A stretch of DNA of 64,000 bases, taken from the NCBI GenBank assembly GCA_044221315.1, contig JBGAPK010000018.1:1-64000 (forward strand). The letters run 5' to 3'. Source of the DNA: JAFEBO01 sp044221315 (GTDB lineage: Bacteria > Planctomycetota > Phycisphaerae > Phycisphaerales > UBA1924). Shown in pieces: positions 15,961 through 23,759 of this stretch (position 1 is its first letter; each line of letters opens with the position of its first letter). Below the pieces are notes generated by a model. That model saw only the letters and a list, made by a program, of their open reading frames with translations, was not told where the DNA came from and made no database searches. The translations under genes were made by a program, and so were the position numbers.

Positions 15961-17949
15961 CTACTTCTGTTCGAGCTGAAGGTTCTTTTGCGCCTTGCGC
16001 TTGCGGTAGGCCTCGATCATGGCACGATGCTCTGCCATGCCCGGGGGCTCGGCGAAGAGCGTCGAGAATTTCTCACCGGTGACGGCTAGTTCCTTGTTCT
16101 CGGGGTCGCGGAACCGCTCCAGCACGAGGTCGTACGCGAAGCGGCGGAGGTCGTCGGGCGCCGCCTTGAACACGTCCGCGGCTTGATCGAGGTTGAGCAG
16201 GTCCATGAACTGGACGAATGTCGCCCCGGCCTGTATCCGGAAATCGGGCTCCATGATGTCCATACGAGCGTTCTCGGAATCGATGTTGTTGGTGATTCGT
16301 TGCTGCTTCATAAAGAAGGCGTGCGACTTGGCGGCGTAATCCATCTGACTGCGGAACTGGGTATCGTCGCCCGCGAGCAGCGCGGAGTACGCACCGAGCA
16401 GCGCGGCCGTCACTTCGGACACCGCCACGTTCGGGGTTTTCTGCCGGTCGGCCAGCTGCGCTTCCACGAACTGCTCGAGCGGCACGGCGAACTTGGCCGG
16501 CCGATCGGGATCGTTCAGATTCGCCCCCGGCCAGGTCGCCAGATGCCGGTAGTACTTCTCGGCCTGGTCTTTCATGCCGAGCCGGTAGAAGTAGAGGATC
16601 ACGTCGATAAAGAAGTTCTCGTAACCCGCGGCGTACATGCTGTACGCGCGGTCGGCGGTGTCCCACTTGCTCCGCCCCACCAGTTCGGTCAGGATGTCCG
16701 CGTACGACTGGGCGAAGACCGGATCGGGGATCTCGATGTACATCTCACCGGCCCCGACGTTGAACCCGAGGTAATCGAAGTACACCTGCCCGTAGCGGTA
16801 CAGATCCTGCATCGCCTGGATGACGATGCGGTCGGTGTTGACGAAGTCAAAGTCCTTTTCTGCCTGCTTCGTGACCCGAGTCAGCGCCCGCTCGACGCCC
16901 TCGGCAGCCCAGTAGAGCGCGTGCGCCGCGGGCACCCGCCAGTCGATCGGCCCATATTTCCGCGTGTAGCGGATCATCTGGGAGATATCCATGTGGTACT
17001 GGTTTTCGATCAGGAAACGCCGGGCGAAGGGCAGATAGGCGTTCCACGCGCTATCGAGCGACGGATCATGCACCAGTTCATCCATTGCCTTGATCTTCTT
17101 GCCCATCGTCGCCCGCGCGATTTTGGCCGTCGCGGACCGATCGAGCGCCAAGAGCACCTGCCGGCGGCGAAGGACGTTCGCGATCACCTCGGGCGTCGCA
17201 TCGACGTCCTCGCCGATGGCCGCGGCCTCGCCAACCTCCGCCTTGATCCGGTTCACCAGCGTCCGCACCTCTGGTGTCGCCCCGACAACCTCGGCGAGCA
17301 CGCGCGGGGCATCCGAGATGGGCTGCAGGAACGCCGCCATCTGATCGATGGCGTGCGCCCTTGAGCGGTCGGCAGGATCGCGCGTCGGGGGCAGGCCGAG
17401 CACGGTCGTCCATTCCTCCGCGAGCTTCATCTTGTAGTAACGATTGGCGTCGTCGGTCACCCCGCCGATCTTGTGCAGAAAGATCCACGCGAGCTCCTTG
17501 TGGAGCAGCATGTCGTTCGGATTGGCCGGGATTCCCTTGTCGCGGAGGAGCTGGATCCCCTTCTGAACCCAGTACCAGCGCTCGGTGCGGGTCTGGGTGG
17601 AGACCGAGATGTTGTACGCCATGTTCCACGCGTGGAAGACCCAGACACGCGGGAATCGGGGCTGCAGGCGGGTGATCGCCTCGGCAAGCTGATTCAGCTC
17701 GAAGAACTTGCCCTCCTGCTTGAGGTCGTTGGCGCGGATCCAGAGAAAGTTGACAAACACGCCCCGGAACGCACCAAGCGCGATCCCCAACGCCACCTCG
17801 GGAGGCTGGCCTTCCTCGACGCGGTCCGTGTAGGTGAGCTTGTTGCGGCTGGCGATCGAGCTCATACGCACCGAGAGCAGCGTGCTGCACACCGCGCCCA
17901 CGAGAATGCAGGCGAGGGCAACAAGCTTGACTCTGGAAGACCGGAACAT
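15961..17949 (-). CDS. membrane-anchored repeat protein of the SPFH/ABC operon
   Basis: The 662-residue protein has one N-terminal transmembrane segment (VKLVALACILVGAVCSTLL, about 8-26) and a long, mostly helical exported domain. Segments such as NQLAEAITRLQPRFPRVWVFHAWNMAYN, RWYWVQKGIQLLRDKG and GMKDQAEKYYRHLATWPG look like degenerate TPR or solenoid units, but I could not place regular repeats with confidence. It is the last gene of the operon, 16 bp after the ABC-2 permease. I infer a periplasmic partner or scaffold for the transporter. No named family is recognised. Confidence 0.72.
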   Translation of the reverse strand: MFRSSRVKLVALACILVGAVCSTLLSVRMSSIASRNKLTYTDRVEEGQPPEVALGIALGAFRGVFVNFLWIRANDLKQEGKFFELNQLAEAITRLQPRFPRVWVFHAWNMAYNISVSTQTRTERWYWVQKGIQLLRDKGIPANPNDMLLHKELAWIFLHKIGGVTDDANRYYKMKLAEEWTTVLGLPPTRDPADRSRAHAIDQMAAFLQPISDAPRVLAEVVGATPEVRTLVNRIKAEVGEAAAIGEDVDATPEVIANVLRRRQVLLALDRSATAKIARATMGKKIKAMDELVHDPSLDSAWNAYLPFARRFLIENQYHMDISQMIRYTRKYGPIDWRVPAAHALYWAAEGVERALTRVTKQAEKDFDFVNTDRIVIQAMQDLYRYGQVYFDYLGFNVGAGEMYIEIPDPVFAQSYADILTELVGRSKWDTADRAYSMYAAGYENFFIDVILYFYRLGMKDQAEKYYRHLATWPGANLNDPDRPAKFAVPLEQFVEAQLADRQKTPNVAVSEVTAALLGAYSALLAGDDTQFRSQMDYAAKSHAFFMKQQRITNNIDSENARMDIMEPDFRIQAGATFVQFMDLLNLDQAADVFKAAPDDLRRFAYDLVLERFRDPENKELAVTGEKFSTLFAEPPGMAEHRAMIEAYRKRKAQKNLQLEQK

Positions 17950-17965
17950 GCGGGCCTGAAACTCC

Positions 17966-19945
17966 CTAGTTGCCTGAATAGACCGCCAGCTCCCTCGAGC
18001 GGAAGATCAGCGCGGCGAGTGCGAAGAGGATCATGACGAGCAGCGCGAGCAGCGTGGTGCCTGTCGCGACGCTGGACCACGGGAGCAGCACCCCGTCCAC
18101 CAGGTGTTGCGTCGGCTTGAGGTCGGCATAGAAGCGGAGCGGCGTTGAGATGAACGACGCCACTTTGTCTACGAGCAGGTAGAAGAACACGTCGTGGCCC
18201 ATGTTGTCGGTCACGTTCCAGTTCTCGAGTGCGTCGGTGATGAACCGCGAACTCTCGGCCACCAGGAATATCCCGAACGCGGCGAGCGTCGCCACCGAGA
18301 ACGAGAGGAACGTTGAAGCAAAGACCCCGGCCATCGCTACAAACGCCGTCTTCAGCCAGAGCACGAAGAAAACGCGGGCAAAGTTGAAGTAATAGCTGCC
18401 CGATGAATACGAGACCTCGAGCGCATCGTGCGAAAAGTACACGCTGCCCCCGTTCGGGACGCGATTGAAGAAATCGCCGTTCACAACGCTGACCTTCAGT
18501 TCGCCGTTGTCATCGATGACCGCCGGCGTAAGGGCGATGCTGTGCGCCTGTGCCAGCGCCGCTTTCTCGACGACCGACGAGCCGTTGGCGGGAAAGAGAA
18601 AGGTCAGGCTGTAAAGCAAGTCCGGACGGTTGCTCCCCGATTCGGGACGGTAGCGGAGGATCACGGGCAGGTTCTTGTTCTTCGCTTCTTTGAGTCCGGT
18701 GAAGGTGTAGACGCGATCCTGCCCCGGCGCGATCGTCCGGTACTCCATCATGATCGCCTTCTTCAGATCCTCGGCGACGAACTGGCGGTCTTCCTCGGTC
18801 CTGCCGAAGTCCGGCCGGTGCGCCTGCTCGGCCTTGATTTTGGCCTCGACGTTTTCATTGAACGCCTTCTCGTCCAGAATCGGGGGCGAAATCTCGAACG
18901 AGACGCGTGCGGTCAGGATCTGTGTTTCGAGAATCCGCCGATCCGGGGTGATCGGCGCTCCCTGCATGTCCTTCGTGATGTACGCCTCACGCTCGCCCTG
19001 AGCGGGTGTGCCTCGGAGATATTCGGTGAACAGAAAGACCGCGCCGCCGGTGACGCAGAGCAGCACCGCGGAGAGCGACACGACGCCCAGCCATTTTCCG
19101 ATCACGTACTGCCATGCCGCGACCGGCTTGGTCACGGTCTGCCAGATCACCCGGTCGCGCTGCTCGGTCGCGACCGTGTACACGGAGAAGAGGACGGTCA
19201 GAGCCGCGATGATCGTGTAGGACAGTCCGGTGCCGTACTGAAGAAAGCTCTGCACCCGATACCTGAGCGCCTGCTGCGGATCCAGAAGCAGCGGAAGCGC
19301 CGCGAGGAGCAGCACCAGCAGCACGACAAACACGACCGAGACCTTCATCCGAACGGCCTGGTCGAGCGTGTTCCGGGCGATCGAGAACACCGGGTGCGGT
19401 GCCGACAGCAGCACCCGCACGGCGGAGATCAGCGCCAGGAAGATCGCCCATAGCCCTCCGGCCCCGCCCACGAACGTCACCCAACTGCCCCACTGCGGGG
19501 CGATGCGCCCGATGTAGAACACCAGCGCCAGCCCCGTCCAGAGGAACAGGTACCAGAGCCCGACTCCCAGCCAGATCACGAGCAGCGCAAACAGTCCCGT
19601 CGCGGCGATCGTCACCCCGACGCTCGTCGGGTCGGCCTTGCGCGCGAGAATCGCGTTGATCGCGCGAACGGCCGCCTTCGCGTTGGCGTCTTCCGCGCCG
19701 CCGACTTTGTTCTGAACAACAGGGCTGTTCTTGTTCGCCGACGTTTCGGTGCCGGAGGCCGGAGCCGGCTGCGGGGGCGGTGCCTCTTCCTGAATCTCGA
19801 TACGGGGCGCACTTGCTTTCTGGGCGACCGCGTAGGTGATGAACGCGGACAGCCCGCCGAGTATCACCACGGCGGTTGCGATGAGCTTGAACAGGCGGGT
19901 TTTCTGCAGGCGGTCGATCGCCGCGATGCGTTCGCCCAGCTTCAC
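17966..19945 (-). CDS. ABC-2-type transporter permease
   Basis: The 659-residue protein has an N-terminal transmembrane helix (LFKLIATAVVILGGLSAFITYAVA), a Pro/Glu-rich linker, at least four helices between residues about 110 and 300, a large extracytoplasmic domain of about 250 residues, and further helices at the C terminus (TTLLALLVMILFALAALIF at the end). The AVRMKVSVVFVVLLVLLLAALPLLL and ERDRVIWQTVTKPVAAWQYVIGKWLG-like segment (TEQRDRVIWQTVTKPVAAW) is typical of ABC-2 permeases beside an ATPase. Its start overlaps the ATPase stop by 4 bp (19942-19945), so translation is coupled and this is the probable cognate membrane subunit. Confidence 0.85.
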   Translation of the reverse strand: MKLGERIAAIDRLQKTRLFKLIATAVVILGGLSAFITYAVAQKASAPRIEIQEEAPPPQPAPASGTETSANKNSPVVQNKVGGAEDANAKAAVRAINAILARKADPTSVGVTIAATGLFALLVIWLGVGLWYLFLWTGLALVFYIGRIAPQWGSWVTFVGGAGGLWAIFLALISAVRVLLSAPHPVFSIARNTLDQAVRMKVSVVFVVLLVLLLAALPLLLDPQQALRYRVQSFLQYGTGLSYTIIAALTVLFSVYTVATEQRDRVIWQTVTKPVAAWQYVIGKWLGVVSLSAVLLCVTGGAVFLFTEYLRGTPAQGEREAYITKDMQGAPITPDRRILETQILTARVSFEISPPILDEKAFNENVEAKIKAEQAHRPDFGRTEEDRQFVAEDLKKAIMMEYRTIAPGQDRVYTFTGLKEAKNKNLPVILRYRPESGSNRPDLLYSLTFLFPANGSSVVEKAALAQAHSIALTPAVIDDNGELKVSVVNGDFFNRVPNGGSVYFSHDALEVSYSSGSYYFNFARVFFVLWLKTAFVAMAGVFASTFLSFSVATLAAFGIFLVAESSRFITDALENWNVTDNMGHDVFFYLLVDKVASFISTPLRFYADLKPTQHLVDGVLLPWSSVATGTTLLALLVMILFALAALIFRSRELAVYSGN

Positions 19946-21216
19946 GAGGGCTTCTCCGTCTTGCTCTCGCCGCCCATCAGGCGGGAGATCATGTCCGAAT
20001 CCACCGCAGGCTGTGCCTCTCCCGACCCGGAGCGCCCGGCGCCCGCAGCACCCGATGCCGGCTGCGGACCGCCGCCCGGGCGCTTCGCGACTTCCGCCGG
20101 CGCGGCTCCTTGCCCCTTGGTCAGTGAGCCGATGAGGTCCGCATCGGGGCCGGCCGGGGCTCCGGCGGACGCGTGCGCGTGGCGTGCGACGACGGCCGCG
20201 ATCGGCTCGTGCACCGGGCCCGATGTCAGCTTTTCGATCAGGGTCTCGCCGCCCTCTTCTTCGCCGAGAAGGAACGCGGCCGTACGCCCACCGGCGACGG
20301 CGCCGGAGGTCTCGATATTGCTCGCCCGGGCCTTGTCCACGATCTGAAGGAAGAATTCTTCCAGTTTCTGGCGCGGCCGGGCGACTTTTCGGATGCTCTT
20401 GTGCCCGCCGGTGCGGCGACGGATGACCTCGTCAATCTCGGCGACCGTGGCGTCGTCAAGTGAATCAGCCTCGATGGTGGTCCGATCCTCAACCTCGAGG
20501 AGCGAATCGCACGTCCCCTCCTCACGCTTCTGCCCGCCGTAGAGAACGACCATCCGGTCCACGCAATCCTCGACGTCCGCGAGCAGGTGGCTCGACAGGA
20601 GGATTGTCTTGCCCCGCCTGCCCAGTTCGATGATCAGGTCCTTTACCTGGCGCGTGCCCACCGGATCCAGGCCCGTTGTCGGCTCGTCGAGGATCAGGAA
20701 GTCCGGGTCGTTGATGAGCGCCTGCGCGATGCCGATTCGGCGCTGCATGCCCTTGGAATAGTCGCGCACCGGCCTGAACTGAGCGCTCGACAGGCCCACC
20801 ATGTCGATCAACTCATCGATGCGACGCTGACGCGTTTGGTAATCGAGCTGGAAGATCTTGGCGTAGTACTCCAGCGTCTCGCGGGCATTGAGGAACTGGT
20901 AGAGGTACGACTCCTCGGGCAGGTAGCCGATCCGGCGTTTGATCGCCACGTCGGTCGGCGGCTTGCCGAAGACAGCAACCCGCCCGCTGGTGGGCCGGAG
21001 CAGCCCGAGCAGCAGCTTGATCGTGGTCGACTTGCCCGAGCCGTTGGGGCCGAGCAGCCCGAAGACCTCTCGCGGCCTGATCTCAAAGGTCAGATTCTCG
21101 ACCGCCCGGGCGCTCGACCGCATCCAGAAGTCCTTGAAGACCTTTGTCAGGTTCTGGCAGGCCACGACCGGGGGCGCGTCGGTGGCGGCGTGGCTGGTTG
21201 TCGTTGCCGAGGCCAT
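19942..21216 (-). CDS. ABC transporter ATP-binding protein with long C-terminal extension
   Basis: The first 230 residues are a standard ABC ATPase: Walker A GPNGSGKST at 56-64, signature YSKGM at 153-157, Walker B LILDEPT at 174-180, and the switch His in LLSSHLL. It belongs to the CcmA-like group that works with ABC-2 permeases. The remaining roughly 190 residues are an extension with a charged helix (RRTGGHKSIRKVARPRQKLEEFFLQIV) and a Pro/Ala/Gly-rich tail ending SRLMGGESKTEKPS. The gene overlaps the permease downstream by 4 bp and follows an SPFH gene by 21 bp. Confidence 0.92.
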   Translation of the reverse strand: MASATTTSHAATDAPPVVACQNLTKVFKDFWMRSSARAVENLTFEIRPREVFGLLGPNGSGKSTTIKLLLGLLRPTSGRVAVFGKPPTDVAIKRRIGYLPEESYLYQFLNARETLEYYAKIFQLDYQTRQRRIDELIDMVGLSSAQFRPVRDYSKGMQRRIGIAQALINDPDFLILDEPTTGLDPVGTRQVKDLIIELGRRGKTILLSSHLLADVEDCVDRMVVLYGGQKREEGTCDSLLEVEDRTTIEADSLDDATVAEIDEVIRRRTGGHKSIRKVARPRQKLEEFFLQIVDKARASNIETSGAVAGGRTAAFLLGEEEGGETLIEKLTSGPVHEPIAAVVARHAHASAGAPAGPDADLIGSLTKGQGAAPAEVAKRPGGGPQPASGAAGAGRSGSGEAQPAVDSDMISRLMGGESKTEKPS

Positions 21217-21237
21217 GAACGTCTCCGCTTTTCCTGA

Positions 21238-22686
21238 TTACTGGCCCATCGTGGTCTTGGGAGTGGTCGTGAAATCGGCCTTCTTCTGCGCTTCCTCACG
21301 CTGCAGCCGGGCTTCCTCGTTGGCCTTCTTGCGGTTTTCGGTCTCCCGCTTCTTCGCCAATTGGATGTCTTCGGTCAGCTGCAGTTCGAGCGTCCGAAGA
21401 CTCGGCGGCACGACCATGAGCTGCACGCTGTCACGGTCGAGAAACGCGGTCAGCGCCTCGGACCACTCCCGGTGGAGCATCACGCTCGGGTTCGAGCGGT
21501 ACTGATCCAGCTTGGCGGTGAAATTCGCCAGTTCGGCGCGGCGCTTGTTGACCACCTCGCCCTTGTACTGGCGAGCTTCGCTGATCATTCTCGCCACTTC
21601 GCCCGACGTCTTCCCATCGATCACCTGCCCGTCGACGGTCACCGGCGTGCCGTCGAGCATCGCGTTGATCCGATCAAGCGTCATCGTGCGGGCCTTGTCG
21701 TCCTTGTTCGCGACCGCCAGTTCGTACGCATCGATCTCGCGCACCAGGTACGGCTCGATCTCGCCCGCCGTCGCGTTGAAAAGCTGGTTCCGGTCCGATT
21801 CGGCCTTCTCGATGGCCGTCTGAGCCTTCGACGCAGCCGACTGCACGCTGTTGAAAGCGTCCCGCACGTACATCGGGGCGGTGATCGCCGTCAGCTGGAA
21901 CTCCTCGATCTGGATTCCCGACTGGAGCTCGTCCAGTTGTTTCTGCGCGATCGACTTGGCGGCCTCCGCCGCGCGACGCGTCTTTCCGGACGCCTGGTTG
22001 AGAAGATCCTCAACCTTCGTTTCGGCAACCGCGCGCACGATGCCGCGGCAGCAGGCGGCCGTCACGATTTCCTTCTCTGTATTGACCTCCCGGTCGCCGA
22101 TCTTCTGAGGCGGCAGCATGTTCTGGGCGAACCGCTCCGGGTGCAGACGGTGATAGCGGATCAGCCACTGCGCGTGGACCAGCGCGTTGTCCGCCGTGAT
22201 AAGCGAGCCGTCATTGTCGGGCTTGAGGCGAGGGTCTTTGCTCAGTTTGTCGATCGACTGGCCTCGGTTCTTCTCATCCACGAACGGCCAAAATTGGCTG
22301 TCGAGCGAGATCGATTCATTTCCCGTGTCGACCTTTACCAGATCGCCGATCGGGTACGGCCACGAGAACTGGAAGCCGGGCTGCAGGTTCGACGCTTCCA
22401 CCTTTCCGAAGAAAAGTCGGATCGCCTGCTGCCCCTCGCGAACCGACTGCAGGCCGCTGATCAGGTATAGCCCAAAGAGAACGAACATCGACAGTTGCAC
22501 GATCTTGAGGGTGACCGCCAGCGCATCGGCGAGCGACTTGTTCGCCGTCGCCATCAGCTCTTCCGTTCCCTGGACCTCCTGCGAGCCGCGCGCCAACTGC
22601 ACGCTGGCACGCCGCTGAGCCGCCGGCGGAAGGCCGGAGCCGGGCTCATCGGGCGAGAGCATCGGTGTTCCGGGAAGGTTGCTCAC
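21238..22686 (-). CDS. SPFH/Band-7 protein, HflK-like
   Basis: The 482-residue product has one transmembrane segment near residues 58-80 (TLKIVQLSMFVLFGLYLISGL) and then an SPFH (stomatin/prohibitin/flotillin/HflK) domain: SVREGQQAIRLFFGKVEASNLQPGFQFSWPYPIGDLVKVDTG. A long charged helical region follows (AAKSIAQKQLDELQSGIQIEEFQLTAI, then AQTAIEKAESDRNQLFNA). SPFH proteins build large membrane-bound cages or microdomains; HflK/HflC cage the protease FtsH. The stop of the upstream HflC-like gene overlaps this start by 4 bp (22683-22686). No FtsH gene is in the window, so the client may be the ABC transporter encoded next. Confidence 0.85.
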   Translation of the reverse strand: MSNLPGTPMLSPDEPGSGLPPAAQRRASVQLARGSQEVQGTEELMATANKSLADALAVTLKIVQLSMFVLFGLYLISGLQSVREGQQAIRLFFGKVEASNLQPGFQFSWPYPIGDLVKVDTGNESISLDSQFWPFVDEKNRGQSIDKLSKDPRLKPDNDGSLITADNALVHAQWLIRYHRLHPERFAQNMLPPQKIGDREVNTEKEIVTAACCRGIVRAVAETKVEDLLNQASGKTRRAAEAAKSIAQKQLDELQSGIQIEEFQLTAITAPMYVRDAFNSVQSAASKAQTAIEKAESDRNQLFNATAGEIEPYLVREIDAYELAVANKDDKARTMTLDRINAMLDGTPVTVDGQVIDGKTSGEVARMISEARQYKGEVVNKRRAELANFTAKLDQYRSNPSVMLHREWSEALTAFLDRDSVQLMVVPPSLRTLELQLTEDIQLAKKRETENRKKANEEARLQREEAQKKADFTTTPKTTMGQ

Positions 22687-23717
22687 CGCTGACCCTCCGG
22701 GCGGGAAGCCGGGGCCGGTGCGCCCGGGATCAGTTTGATCGTGGGGTCGGCGCTCATGCCGGCCGTCGCGCCCTTGATGTTGCCGGACTTGAGCTTGTCC
22801 ATCGCCGTGAGCGACAGCATGTCAAACCCCGGCAGGCTGTCGGGCAGCACCAAGGTCGTGCGCCGGCTCAGCGTGTTCTTGATGAAATCGACGTTGCGGA
22901 GGAAGACGGCGAGCTCCGGGCTCTCGTTCATCTGCTCGTAGTACTGCCGGGCCTCGGTGTCGCCCTGGGCCCGGATCTCGTCGGCACGGCGCTTGGCAAA
23001 CGCCTCGATCCGCTGCGCGTCCGACATCGCCTTGCTGCGGATCGCCGCGGCACGCGATTCGCCGTTGCTCTCGAGTTCCTTCACCAGCTTCTGGCGGTTC
23101 TGGATCATCGCGTCCATGGTCTTGTTGGTCGTGTCCTCCGGCAGCAGGATGCGGTTCACGCCGACCCCAACGGCTTCGATCCCCAGCGACTCGAGCGTTT
23201 GCCCGCCGGGCGTGGACGACTTGAGCGCTTCAAGAATCTGCGCCTCGAGTTCGGGGAGCTTGCTCCCCTTTTCGTCGGCCGAGAACAACTGGTCCATTCG
23301 GAACCGGCTGGTCACGCCCATCGCGCTGCGCAGGCTGTCGCGGATCTGCTCGGTCGCACCGCGGAACTGATCCTCGGCCCGGGGCCCGGCGTTGGAGAAC
23401 CGCTGGAAGAACTTGAGCGGGTCCTTCACGCGCCAGGTCGCGAACGACTCGACGGTGATCTGCCTGGCGTCGGCGGTCTGCTGCGTCTCCGAGCGTGTCT
23501 GCACGAAGCGGACGCGGCGGTCGTACGTGGTGACATTCTGGATCGGGTACGGGGCCTTGAAGTGAATCCCCGCGTCGGACTTGATCGCGTCCGGTCCCGC
23601 CTTGCCGAACGTCGTCAGCACCGCGATCTCCGTGAAACGCACGGTGAAGACGCAGGTGTAGGCCACCATCGCCCCGACAAACACAATCGCCAGAATCAGA
23701 ACTACGAGCTTTTGCAC
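22683..23717 (-). CDS. SPFH/Band-7 protein, HflC-like
   Basis: The 344-residue protein has an N-terminal transmembrane helix (LVVLILAIVFVGAMVAYTCVFTV) followed by an SPFH domain (FTEIAVLTTFGKAG, GIHFKAPYPIQNVTTYDRRVR). The HflC-like segment EARQITVESFATWRVKDPLKFF is recognisable as ADARQITVESFATWRVKD. A helical region with RAAAIRSKAMSDAQRIEAFAKRRADEIRAQGDTEARQYY is characteristic of HflC, where it mediates hetero-oligomerisation with HflK. It is the middle of three SPFH genes and is translationally coupled to the HflK-like gene downstream. Confidence 0.88.
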   Translation of the reverse strand: MQKLVVLILAIVFVGAMVAYTCVFTVRFTEIAVLTTFGKAGPDAIKSDAGIHFKAPYPIQNVTTYDRRVRFVQTRSETQQTADARQITVESFATWRVKDPLKFFQRFSNAGPRAEDQFRGATEQIRDSLRSAMGVTSRFRMDQLFSADEKGSKLPELEAQILEALKSSTPGGQTLESLGIEAVGVGVNRILLPEDTTNKTMDAMIQNRQKLVKELESNGESRAAAIRSKAMSDAQRIEAFAKRRADEIRAQGDTEARQYYEQMNESPELAVFLRNVDFIKNTLSRRTTLVLPDSLPGFDMLSLTAMDKLKSGNIKGATAGMSADPTIKLIPGAPAPASRPEGQR

Positions 23718-23759
23718 TGCGAAACTCCCGAGCGCCCGGCGCTCAGCAAGGGTGATGAT

